NCBI RefSeq assembly: GCF_009730915.1
Contig: NW_024087005.1
Location: 1 to 64,000, forward strand
Reading direction: 5' to 3'
Origin: Dioscorea cayenensis subsp. rotundata
Taxonomy: Eukaryota > Streptophyta > Magnoliopsida > Dioscoreales > Dioscoreaceae
Length of the DNA stretch: 64,000 nucleotides
Shown here: positions 26,701 through 36,346 of the stretch, one piece after another
How the letters are laid out: every line of letters begins with the position of its first letter
Numbering within the stretch: the stretch's first letter is position 1
The notes under the pieces: generated by a model
Databases searched by the model: none
What the model was told of the DNA's origin: nothing
Seen by the model: the letters and a program-made list of their open reading frames with translations, nothing else
Translations under genes and position numbers: made by a program

Positions 26701-27136
26701 TCAGCCACATCCCCCAACCGATTGCCAAAAAAATAAAAACACAAAAAGGAGTCTCCCTTTGAGCTCCCTGAACCATGGACTCAGGACATGTGAAGAGCCA
26801 CGCATGATTGGGTTGGCATGAGTAGATGCTTTGTGGCTCTGGAAGGATCTTGCTTTTTGGCGAAAAAAACACTAAGCAAACTAGTGTGATCATGAAGAGA
26901 CCAAAAGCTTCAACCTTTGATGGTGAGATAGAGAGAGAGTAGAAGAAAGCTCAATGAGCTCCATCTCAGCCTTTTTTTTTTTTGAAGGTTTCTAGAGAGA
27001 GAGAAAGTGAGAACTAGATGGCTACCAAATAATGTGAACAAGCTTCTCTCGGTTTTCAAGGTTTGCATGGAACGAGGTCAAGAATCCCGGCTTGAAAGGT
27101 CTTTACAAATGAATGGAAACAAGGCTGGGGCCCACA
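23737..27136. mobile_element. Likely solo LTR, 3.4 kb, probably Ty3/gypsy
   Basis: The stretch begins TGTCACGCCCCGAACCCGG, a start seen in long LTRs of plant gypsy elements, and ends GGGGCCCACA, so it has the TG...CA ends of an LTR. The five bases CATAT stand directly before it (23732-23736) and directly after it (27137-27141), as expected for a target-site duplication. No second LTR, primer site or polymerase region adjoins it, so it is best read as a solo LTR left by recombination between two LTRs. Part of its right side, 26385-26860, is a host gene piece, described separately. The family assignment rests on the terminal motif and length only. It is a fossil with no coding capacity of its own. 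Confidence 0.6.
26385..26860 (-). pseudogene. Fragment of a plant COMT-like O-methyltransferase gene
   Basis: Read on the minus strand, this gives the middle of a small-molecule O-methyltransferase: a region like LSPWFRELKG, then DVADEKLEFNKMFNDGMTSD, then LKSFVKVGGGTGTMARAIA, which is the S-adenosyl-methionine binding motif (26530-26595). It goes on to ILDLPHEINTVKEA and VEYVGGVRFVSVPLANTTLLL. These blocks are in the family's order and spacing, but the reading frame changes at least twice: between the TPF-like and DVADEK regions, and after AHVFP. The fragment stops near 26385, before the block holding the catalytic histidine, and lacks the N-terminal dimer region. It lies wholly inside the 3.4 kb LTR-like stretch, so it was either captured by the element or inserted into it. 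It is not functional. Confidence 0.75.
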
Positions 27137-27141
27137 CATAT

Positions 27142-27779
27142 ATTGATAATTAAAGTTTTAAACATAAGTATTTTCCCATAATTTTATTTATTATATATTA
27201 TTTAAAAACTATCCTTGTATATAAAATAAAATAAAATAAAATTCATCAAATCATGTGCAATATTTTTAATTTTACTGATACATGTGCTTAAAATGTATTT
27301 GCATAAATCATATTATCATTAATTAAAAAAAAAATATTACTGACCTACCACTCAGCCACTCTCCCCTCCCCGGGCAATGTGAGAAATGTCAACTAATTCA
27401 TAGGTCTGGACGCATCTTTCTGCTAAACAGGATCTACTGAACTATTGATGAGTTAAAAAAAGTTTTTTTTTAATTAAAAAAAACTGAAGAAGCTATATTA
27501 AATTTAAAAAAAAACAAGCTATAAAGAATGAACAAAATAAGATAATATGAATATGAAGACCAATAAAACCCTCATTTAACAAACGTAAAAACTTTTTAAG
27601 TAGAAGGCTATAGATGATGAAAAGTAAATCTAAAAACATGCTTAGTATAAATTTTATTTAATAATATATTTATATTTAGCTTACCCTTGATTATGCAATG
27701 TGAGGGAAGGATAGTTAACAACTTGTTATTGTTAAATCCATTAAAAAATCTCACATGGAATATCACAGATACATGTGTC

Positions 27780-27815
<36 letters not shown>

Positions 27816-28620
27816 CAATCTTCCTAACTTTGCATCAGAGTTTTTAAAATGTTGAAAGAGGTTAATTTTGCGGCAATATTGTATGTAAAAAATAATTTAA
27901 TTAAGCAACTTCTGCGATGGAAACTATCTGTATGTCTTGAATTTCAAAGATCTTATGTATATTTATTGCACAAATAAATAAGTATAATTAAATTATTTTA
28001 ATTATTAATATCATAAGAAATATAAACAAAAACTTAAATTTAATAAAATAAATAAATAAATTTGTTCCTTGCTCCCTAACTTGATGGCATGAATAGATTG
28101 TTTTATTTTATTCTTAACTATTAAAAAAATTGAAAATGGGAAGAAATTAATAAAAACATTAAATTCGCCATGTGCTTCCAAAAAAAAAAAAAAAAAACTT
28201 TTTTCCATGTGAAAACTGCAGCAAGTTGGTGAGACACTTAAATCTCTAAATTAAAGCAGCAGGACCAACCTCAATAAATGTGTAAATGGTAAAAATCTCA
28301 TCCAATAACTATTTAAAAAGAAAAAACATCATAATATTTAAAAAGTAATCTCAAAGTTCATTAAAACATAATAACACCCATGCATTTACACTCAATCTAA
28401 TTCACAAGACCAACATCACCAATCAATATTACAATACATCAAACTTATACAAGCCCTCTGATCACACCAACAACAACAACAACAACAACATCACTAAATT
28501 AAAAACATCACAACACACACACATACAACAAACCCAAAAACATGACAAAATTAATATCTAAAGATCACAACATATATAAATGCATGCATGCATGGAATAT
28601 TCATTTAATAATTAAAACAT
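27142..28620. other. AT-rich spacer
   Basis: No gene. It contains an (AT)n tract at about 27785-27813 and the 3' flank of the PDF1-like gene, in which a CAACAACAA-type run (about 28466-28490) occurs. Confidence 0.6.
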
Positions 28621-29516
28621 CTAATGCTTCTTCTTCTTAAGCTTGCCCTCATTAGCAAGCTTGAAGATTTCAGCCTGAGTTGCAGCAGCCTTCTGAGAAA
28701 CCAAAGCAGCAGTAAAAGCATCCTTCACTTGCTCACTAGAGAAAGGAAAGTTAGTAGTAGCCATAGAGTTCAAAAGAGAAGCTGCTCCTTCTCTATAGAG
28801 TTCTCCAATTCCATCAGTTCTAGGATTTGACAATGCCTGATGCAACGTGAGATCCTTCCCATAAGCTAAGCTACTTCCGAAAAATCCACCTACCGTCCCC
28901 CAGTATCCTAATAAACTCCATATTGCCGCTGGGTGTGTAATCCAGTAACTAACAAAACAAATATATATACATAAAATGTTAGTTCATTCCAATTAATTCA
29001 ACCCAAATGTTTAAAAAGAAAGTGTGTATATATGTATATACCTGCAAGGTGCAGGGTAGTATGGAGGAGAGCTAGGATCAAATGGTCTAGGAGAAGGAGG
29101 TGTGGAGATGATAGGAGTTGTGGGTGTGCCAGGATCAATGTATATTGGAGAAGGAGGTGTGGATATGATTGGAGTTGTGGGTGTGCCAGGATCAATGTAT
29201 ACTGGAGAAGGAGGTGTGGAGATGATTGGAGTTGTGGGTGTTGGTGTAACTGGACCAAGAATTGGAGATGGTGGAGTAGTGGGTGTGTAACTTGAGCTTG
29301 GAGGTGAGTTGTAGTAGCCGCCACCACCACCATGACCGCCACCACTACTCCGGTGTGGCGGTGAACCGTAGTTGTGAGGTGGTGTACTCCCACATGAAGG
29401 CTTCCTCCTGTGTGTATCTGAGTACATATATGCATTAATATCAGTTAGTCATATATATATATAGATACTTCGTTAGTTGTTGACTAGAAAATATGGATGA
29501 AAAATAAAAGAGATAG

Positions 29517-29554
<38 letters not shown>

Positions 29555-29711
29555 GTGGATGAGGAGGAGAAGAGTGGTGAGGATCAGGAGAAGTGTAGTA
29601 TGTCTTCTGGCTTGAGAAATCCTGAAGAGTAGTTCTACAAATGCAGTGATCAAAGAGAAGCAAGGAGAAAAGAATGCAGAGAAGGAAAGATGTGCTTGTT
29701 TTTCTCTCCAT
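28621..29711 (-). CDS. Protodermal factor 1-like proline-rich cell wall protein
   Basis: PDF1 proteins are secreted proline-rich wall proteins made in the outermost (L1) cell layer of shoot meristems and organs. Exons: 29711-29555, 29417-29042 and 28948-28621, all GT-AG and in frame, giving 286 residues. Residues 1-25 form a signal peptide (MERKTSTSFLLCILFSLLLF start). The second exon encodes a Pro/Thr/Ser-rich domain with a tandem 19-residue repeat containing TPTTPIISTPPSP. The third exon encodes the conserved C-terminal domain: YWITHPAAIWSLLGYWGTVG, then ALSNPRTDGIGELYREGAAS and the end block FKLANEGKLKKKK. This domain is what identifies PDF1. Intron 1 holds a long (AT)n run. A TATA box lies at about 29767-29777. 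Confidence 0.9.
29074..29244 (-). repeat. 57-bp tandem repeat in the PDF1-like coding region
   Basis: Three adjacent units of exactly 57 bp (29074-29130, 29131-29187, 29188-29244) differ at only a few bases. Each encodes 19 residues around TPTTPIISTPPSPxYIDPG, so the period keeps the frame. Confidence 0.95.
29519..29550. repeat. (AT)n microsatellite in intron 1 of the PDF1-like gene
   Basis: A perfect run of about 16 AT units starting three bases after the GTAC donor on the minus strand. Length changes here would sit close to the 5' splice site. Confidence 0.95.
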
Positions 29712-29766
29712 TGTTGAGAGTTTTGATATGTGATGAGGAGTGAGGGGATGGAGTTTAATTGTGTAT

Positions 29767-29777
29767 ATCTATATAGA
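29767..29777 (-). promoter_or_regulatory. TATA box of the PDF1-like gene
   Basis: On the minus strand CTCTATATAGA lies about 56-66 bases before the ATG at 29711. That implies a short leader of about 30 bases. Confidence 0.55.
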
Positions 29778-29789
29778 GAATGAAGCGAA

Positions 29790-30621
29790 GGGGAAGAGAT
29801 GGTGTTGTGTGATTCATGGCATTTCACATCTTGAGTAAATATTGACAGTGTGTTGTTAGTTGTTGTGTTGCAGGGTGCATTGATAAGGGTTTAATGTTTC
29901 TTGTGTCTTTTGTTTTATATGTATATATATATATATATATGGATATTAAAAGGATGCATGAGTGAATGTTCACGTAGATGTAGTGTATCTTATAGAATGT
30001 GTGGATATAATTAATTAAGCTTCATTTGTTATCTAAAGTATGTGTCCATGGTTAAAATTCAACAAGACATAAGGGCTTTAGTTTTTTCCCCCAAATATAA
30101 CAAGCTGATATACTATCAGGGGACATAGAGATTGGGCTATAAATTCTCACTCACAACCGAGGATTTTAGAACTAAGTCTTTTGCAGTGAAGTTAATCTCA
30201 TAAACCAAGTCTTTCATATTAAAAAACAATTATCCTTATTATTTTATCTCTTAATTATAAGATTTTTTTTTTTTCTAGGAGCTATTATCATTTGCTTATT
30301 TGTATTTTTTTTAATGTGGTAGATGGATTGATTTATCCCGGTTCACTTTATTAATTTAGCTCTAAACAAACCTTAGTTTTAAAAATTTATTAAGTGTTAA
30401 TTATATGTACATCTTTTTTTATGCATAAGACTTTTATTAGAAAAAAACATATAATTTAATTAGCAAAATAAGTTTTGAAGCGGTGCTTTTGGATTTAAAC
30501 AAACCTTAAAAGCTTATATAAATCAATTTATTTTAACTTTGCCTAGTTGATACCAGTACGCTTTTAAGGTTTTAATCAGACATACATATATAAATTATTG
30601 AAAAAAGAAAAATTAACTATG

Positions 30622-30663
<42 letters not shown>

Positions 30664-31920
30664 CGTATTAGTCATATATCCATAAAATATTGCTACAGAG
30701 CTAGCTCATGAGGCATGGTACAAGGCCTTAAATTTAGTGGGACATAAGAGTAGTTGGATGCAATTAAGTTGCATGCCAACTTTAGAGAAACATATTTGTC
30801 ATTCACTTCCATTTTTTAAAAATATTTTTTAATAGAAATTTATTATTCATTGATATTATATATATGTCATTAATTTCTAATAAAATTTCACATTTCTTAA
30901 TGAAATTCAAATAAATACGAAAAGGTTTGGGATGTGTTTCTATTGCTCATGAATTGAAAGCAGGAATATAAATCATTTTTTTAAAATATATATATATATA
31001 TATTTCCACACCATATATATATATAAAGATATATATTATGTGATGCATTTAGTATCCTCTTGTGTGTTAGTTGGGTATGCATCATAAAGTGCCCATTCCT
31101 TGCCAGCCAAAATGACTACAAAGGGATTTCGTTGATAATGTCATATGTACAATATCTTATAAATTATAAATATTACGGATAAACTCTACCATATGGAAAT
31201 TAATAGTCAAAGATGTTTTGGCTTCATATTAATTAGTTTCCAGTTTGCCTCAGTATTTTTTACATTACGAATCTGCCACCAATTTTTATAATTATTAAAA
31301 AAAATTGTTGAAAAACCTTCAAGATATTTAAATTTTTTTTACACCATGAGAATTAGATAAAATACTAAAAAAAAGAATTATTTTTAACCTCTAAAATTGA
31401 TTATTTGGATACTTGATTAATTATTTTTCATTATTTTTATTGAAATGTCTTTTTTTTTTTTAAGCAAAGGTGGGTAAACAAAATCGATTAAAATATGAAA
31501 AACAACATTTCAGTGAGTAAAATTACAACAATTATTGTCTCATGCCATTCGTCTCAGACTCTCAATCAACAAAGAAGCAACAAACCAAGAAATATAAAAC
31601 AAAATTTAGAATTAATTAATTAAACTTGGGAAGTAAAATTTTAATGTTTAATAGAATTAAAGGAAAAGAACTATATAGTAATTAATAAAATTTGAATTCC
31701 TTTATTTTATATTATCTTTTAATTACTTTCATCTCTGTTTTCTTATGAAACTCTCAAAAATTATTTTACATATACTTACCATCAATTTTCTACCCGAAAA
31801 AAAAAAATTGTATACATTAAACACCCTAAAAAACCAGCTAAATTTAGGGTGTTCCGGGAGAATTAAAGACAAGCCAAAACGCCAAACGTTCTCGTTTGTC
31901 TACGTAGGAACCATCACCAT
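29790..31920. other. AT-rich spacer and divergent promoter region
   Basis: It lies between the PDF1-like gene (-) and the nodulin-like gene (+), which are transcribed away from each other. It holds (AT)n tracts at about 29931-29940 and 30624-30661 and many A/T homopolymers. A minus-strand TAAATGCA, an L1-box-like motif, is found at 31044-31051. No coding frame is supported. Confidence 0.5.
30624..30661. repeat. (AT)n microsatellite
   Basis: A perfect AT run of about 19 units, the longest in this part of the window. Confidence 0.95.
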
Positions 31921-32132
31921 CTGCCACGTGTCCATTAACGACGTATGCATGCAGCTCCCCCCTCCTCCTCAAACCCTAACCCTAATTCCCCTGCTATACA
32001 TTTACACCATACCCATCGATCACTATCTGCCAGGTCAGGTGTGTCCATAAACCGACTCATGCATGCATGCATGCGCTCCCCCACTGAAAGGCCAACCCTA
32101 ATTTCCCTCTATATATTTACACCATTTCCTCT
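31921..32132 (+). repeat. Tandemly duplicated promoter segment of the nodulin-like gene
   Basis: Two adjacent units of about 106 bp (31921-32026 and 32027-32132) each run through CTGCCA, GTGTCCAT, an ATGCATGC block, GCTCCCCC, an AACCCTAATT block, a TATA-like stretch and TTTACACCAT. A third CTGCCACC starts at 32133. They differ by scattered substitutions and small indels. Unit 1 has a perfect G-box CACGTG (31925-31930), a telomere-like AAACCCTAACCCTAA (31971-31985) and a weak TATACA. Unit 2 has lost the G-box but carries the stronger TATATATT. Confidence 0.85.
32109..32119 (+). promoter_or_regulatory. TATA box of the nodulin-like gene
   Basis: CTATATATTTA lies about 60-70 bases before the ATG at 32178. 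It is in the second copy of the duplicated promoter segment. The matching place in the first copy reads CTATACATTTA. Confidence 0.65.
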
Positions 32133-32177
32133 CTGCCACCCCTCACATCTCTCCCTCTGTCTCTAAAGATTAAAGAG

Positions 32178-32859
32178 ATGGCCTTCAACTGGGACTTCAA
32201 ACTTGTAAGTTTTTCCACCATGATTTTCTTGTTGTTATTCATCTCTTCAAGCTCTCATGCATACAAGTTCAACGTTGGAGGAAGACAGGGATGGGTTTTG
32301 AACCCTAATGAAACTTACAATCATTGGGCAGAGAGAAACCGGTTTCAAGTCAATGACACACTTGGTAAGCTTTTAGGGTTTATGGTTATGACTGACCACC
32401 TTGTATTGATAATCCTAATTAGCTCTTTTTAATAATTATGCATCACTTTAAATTATGTACGTACTCTTAGTGTTCAAATACAAGAAAGGGAATGATTCAG
32501 TGTTGGTGGTGGACAAAAAGGACTATTATTCATGCAACATGAACAATCCAATAGAGAAATTTTTCGACGGTGACACTGAGTTCAAGTTCGATCGGTCGGG
32601 ACCGTTCTTTTTTGTTAGCGGTGTGCCGGGGCATTGCAGTGATGGGCAGAAATTGAATGTAGTTGTTCTAGCAATAAGAAACAAGAACACGGTGATGCCA
32701 CCGGAGCTTTCACCTGGATATGATTCTCCTCCTGAGGTCTCTCCTTCAGCATTGAACTCTCCGTCTTCGTCTTCATCTTCGTCTTCTTTGAGTGTCTGCT
32801 GTAGTTTCTTCTTTGGATTGATGGGTGTTGGTTGGCTTCTTGGTTCACTGAATTCTTGA
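32178..32859 (+). CDS. Early nodulin-like protein (phytocyanin family)
   Basis: A secreted, probably GPI-anchored plasma membrane protein with a phytocyanin (cupredoxin-like) domain. Family members act in pollen tube reception, nodulation and other surface signalling. Exons 32178-32364 and 32471-32859 (GT-AG) give 191 residues; the single intron position is usual for the family. Residues 1-28 are a signal peptide ending SSSSHA. The domain (29 to about 130) has YNHWAERNRFQVNDTL, YKKGNDSVLVV and CNMNNPIEKFFDGDTEF, with Cys84 and Cys118 as the likely disulfide. The histidine usually found in the YKKGND region is replaced by Asp and the axial Met near GHCSDGQKL by Gln, so type I copper binding is not expected. 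A Pro/Ser-rich linker and a hydrophobic tail (SFFFGLMGVGWLLG) fit GPI anchoring. Confidence 0.92.
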
Positions 32860-32879
32860 GTGATCGGAGTTCTCAAAGT

Positions 32880-33740
32880 TTGTATTTGGGGTTTGTTTTG
32901 TATTTATTATTTTTGGTTTTTTGTTTTCATGTATTTGTTTGGAGTTAAATAAATGGATGTGAAATTGAGAGAAAATAAAAGTCGATCAGGTTGTTTGTTT
33001 CTTTCCTTTTATTTTCTTTTATTTCCACTTCCTCTAGATCTCCGAAAAAAAATGACTTGCCTTTAATTTGTTGGTTTCTTGTATAAAGATGTTATACATA
33101 TATAACTCATGATAATTCTCTTAGAGTAAATGTATGATCCAAACTAATCTTTGTTAATTAGATGACTTCAAATCAGTCTAGATGGATTGACTTCTTGGTT
33201 GACCTCTACAAATTAAATTGGTCAAATTATCATCTTGTAATTAGATGATTAATATAATTTGTATTATATTGTGTGTGTATATACATAACCATATTAATTC
33301 TAATTATTTTTTATATAGTAAATACAAGATTTTTTTAAACTTATATTAATTAGGCTCAGATGAAACTATTATGAGGGATTATTAATTAACTTAATATTCA
33401 TATAAATAACTACTTTGTCTTAAGTCAAATCAACTTCAATAAATTACATGGGTAAAATTAACCACCCGAGCATATATATATACATATTTAGTACATCCAA
33501 CAAAGAACGAGAGCTATTAATTATTTCCCACACGTTAAATCCCATTCCCATGCAAATACGTCATGCATGTATGCATGCAAAGTTGACCACCTAAACTTAG
33601 AAAACAAAGCACAAACCAAACAAATGTTAGACAAAGCGTGTCAACCGCATCTCATGTCCACAACCAACCATAAAATCTAACCTCCAACCCTAACCATCCC
33701 TTCCCTCCATAACCCTAATTAACCACAACCACCTTCAACA
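32880..33740. other. Spacer before the RALF gene
   Basis: AT-rich sequence with the 3' region of the nodulin-like gene on the left and the RALF promoter on the right. Two telomere-like AACCCTAA motifs lie at 33686-33693 and 33711-33718. I see no coding frame. Confidence 0.5.
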
Positions 33741-33810
33741 ACTCCCCCTCCCTCCCTCCCTCCTCTTTCCCTCCCTCTCTTTACTCATCTCTCCTCCTCT
33801 CCTTCTCCAT
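33741..33810 (+). promoter_or_regulatory. Pyrimidine patch of the RALF core promoter or leader
   Basis: A nearly pure C/T stretch built of CTCCCTCC and CTCTCC motifs lies about 40-110 bases before the start codon. No TATA box stands in the usual place, so a TATA-less, Y-patch type core promoter is likely. Confidence 0.45.
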
Positions 33811-33847
33811 AAGGAGAAAGGGAAGAAGAGGTCTTCTTTAACTCACC

Positions 33848-34234
33848 ATGGCTCTCCGAATTATGGTTATACTCCTCCTAATCACTGTCGCCTTTACCAC
33901 CAAGTCCTCGGCCGGAAAAATAACACCGATAACCTTCACTTCTCTGGCCGAAGCTGATGGTGGCCTTAATGAATCAAAAACATGCAATGGGATCATCGGA
34001 GATTGTGTCAGTGAAGAGGATGAGATGAACATGGACTCTGAGACTAACCGAAGAAGCCTAATGTATGCTCGGCGAGGCCGAGCAAGCTACATCAGTTATG
34101 GTGCTCTTATGAAGAACAGAGTGCCATGCAATCGCCGGGGATCTTCTTACTATAATTGCCGGAAAGGGCGCCGTGCTAACCCTTATAGACGTGGATGCAG
34201 TGTTATCACTAAGTGTGCAAGGTATCTTAAGTGA
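33848..34234 (+). CDS. Rapid alkalinization factor (RALF) prepropeptide
   Basis: RALF peptides are secreted signals that bind CrRLK1L receptor kinases and LRX/LLG partners in the wall and raise apoplastic pH, controlling growth, wall integrity and immunity. The single exon encodes 128 residues. It has a signal peptide at about 1-22, an acidic propeptide, and the RRSL dibasic site (68-71) of the RRxL type cut by the S1P subtilase. The mature peptide follows, with YISYGAL (81-87), which contacts the receptor, and four cysteines (94, 104, 117, 123) that form two disulfides. NPYRRGCSV is typical of the C-terminus. The start codon follows the usual plant context CACCATGGC. It resembles the longer RALF1/22/33 type. 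The gene looks intact. Confidence 0.96.
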   Translation: MALRIMVILLLITVAFTTKSSAGKITPITFTSLAEADGGLNESKTCNGIIGDCVSEEDEMNMDSETNRRSLMYARRGRASYISYGALMKNRVPCNRRGSSYYNCRKGRRANPYRRGCSVITKCARYLK

Positions 34235-35039
34235 TGATGAGAGCTTGACAGAGGGATCAGAAGAAGAGTTTGGGATGAATAATTAATGGAAGCATGAGCT
34301 GATGACGATGATGATGGTGATGATGGTGATGCATGATGAAGAAGACTATTGTTTGGAATTTTTTTTAGCTAAATAAATGGGAGTTATATGTGTATTTGTA
34401 TTTGGCCCTATATATGTCATTCATACAACATTCATTTACTGATATGTTGTTTGCTTTATTGTGTTGTTTTGTAATTGTTTGTTCAAGATGTTTGTTACTT
34501 GTTAATGTAATTAATTACTGTTGGTGTTTGTTGCTTTGTGTTGTTTTGATGAGTAGAACAAAGTTTAATTTAATTTGCACCCATATGTATGAATGTGTGT
34601 GTGAGTATATTTGTACATAATAAAGTTTATGAATTATTATTTATTAACAAAAATAAGATAAGGAATCTCATATGTAGGATTACCACTGTGTTATTGACGT
34701 AAAAATAGAGATTTTTTTTTTTTTGAAAACTATATATATATATATATATATAGGATCAAATCCCTCTCTGAATGTCAATAAATTATTAATCTATAGATAT
34801 TGATTTGGACCGTTGGATTGAGATCCAATGGTTTCTTGATTATGAATAAACAGTTATTACTGTGTTACACAGTAAAAAATGGGATGAATAGTCAAAATTT
34901 AAATTTATGTCATATTTTATTAAATATAAACATATAATGTCTGAAAGTATTATTATCATTTAAGGTTTTTACCTTTGTTATATCTACATTGTACTTGTAA
35001 AACAATAATAAAATCCAACATTTTTTTTATTTAATTTAT
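34235..35039. other. RALF 3' region and AT-rich spacer
   Basis: The RALF 3' region has a GATGATGGT-type trinucleotide run (about 34297-34340). Further right are an (AT)n tract at about 34730-34752 and AT-rich sequence bearing GGACCGTTGGATTGAGATCC near 34808, a segment that looks like part of a short interspersed repeat. No gene is seen. Confidence 0.5.
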
Positions 35040-35954
35040 ATAATCATATTTCTTCTCGTTGGGCTTGTCGGAATAAGCTTTTTATTTCTATACCAACATT
35101 GAGCTTTGACATGCCCATATGTTTTGCATACAAAACATTGAACATTTCTGTGTTGCTTGCTAGAATCCACTGAACTATTGGACTCCATGCGTGCAGGCTC
35201 AAAGCTTTTGCCGTGTCCTCGTCCTCTTCCTCTGGGAAATTGACGGCCACATCCTCTCCCTCCATGGTGTGGATACTCAGCAAACTATGTACTCCCTCTA
35301 CCAGCATGTAAAGCTTTGTCTCCTTCAAGTTGATGTCCTTCAATGTTAAGTAATGACTCATGATTCTTTAATAAACTACTCAGTTGTTCGACAGTAAGAG
35401 TAGAGAGATCTTTTGCTTCAATGATAGAATGAACTACTTGTGAGAACCTTGGAGTGAGAATCCTAAGGATTTTGGCTACAACAGCCTTTTGTGGAAGTTC
35501 CTCTTTCACCATCCTAATTTGATATACAATGTCCAACACTCTGTTAACAAAATCTTGGACTTATTCACCTTGTTTCATCTTCACATAATCAAACTCCCGC
35601 TGAAGAGAGTGCAATTGGATAGTTAAATTTTCTGCATCTCTCTGGAATTCGGTTTTAATAATATCACAGTCTTCTTTTGCAGTCTTGGCTTCTGAAATTC
35701 TCACAAGGATTATAGGATCAAGAGCTTGTTGGATGAGATACAATACTTTAGTATCCTTCTTTAAGCTCTCATTAATTCTAGTTGCATTACCCTCCTCACT
35801 GAAGCCTTTCTCCACAAGTTTCTACAGGTCTTTTAAATAGAACGTTGTCTTCATCATCAAACTCCAAAGATTGTAGTTATCTCCTTTGAAGAAGGGAACG
35901 TTAGCATCCTTCGTAGATAAGGAGCTTGACATTTTTCAACGTCTCTGATACCAC

Positions 35955-36346
35955 TGATAGGATCGAAAGGTTGAACAAATGTATTTCTGATATTGTTTCT
36001 CAGCCTCTCTCAATCTATTGTTCTCATTGAATTATGATATAAGAAGAAAAATAAAGAAGAAGAACATAGAGTTTTTCTCAGAATTCAATCATAGTTCATT
36101 CATTAACAATACAGGCATATATGCAAACACATGTAAGACATGTTCACATAATTGCCAGATAACATACAAACTCATACAGTTTGTTACAGTAAAAGTAAAC
36201 TAAAGCATCAAATAAAAACATAAAATGTTGAGCTCCTTTATTTCACTTCATGCTCACAATTCCAATGCTTATCCTACATCACCAGACAAATCTCAAACAC
36301 TGCTCCCACTTTGCCTGGAATCTCATATTAGTCAATACTTCCAACA
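35955..36346 (-). repeat. Left LTR of the copia fossil, minus orientation
   Basis: Read on the minus strand it starts TGTTGGAAGTATTGAC and ends GATCCTATCA. It is the reverse complement of the right LTR at about 94% identity by eye. A tRNA-Met-like primer site adjoins its end at 35942-35954. Confidence 0.93.

Noticed and set aside
29011-29435. Alternative-frame His- and Leu-rich proteins over the PDF1-like exon
   Set aside because: They are shadow frames of the 57-bp repeat. Splicing and the conserved C-terminal domain fix the true frame.
34730-34880. Possible MITE around GGACCGTTGGATTGAGATCC
   Set aside because: No terminal inverted repeats or target duplication could be found; it is left as an undefined repeat-like segment.
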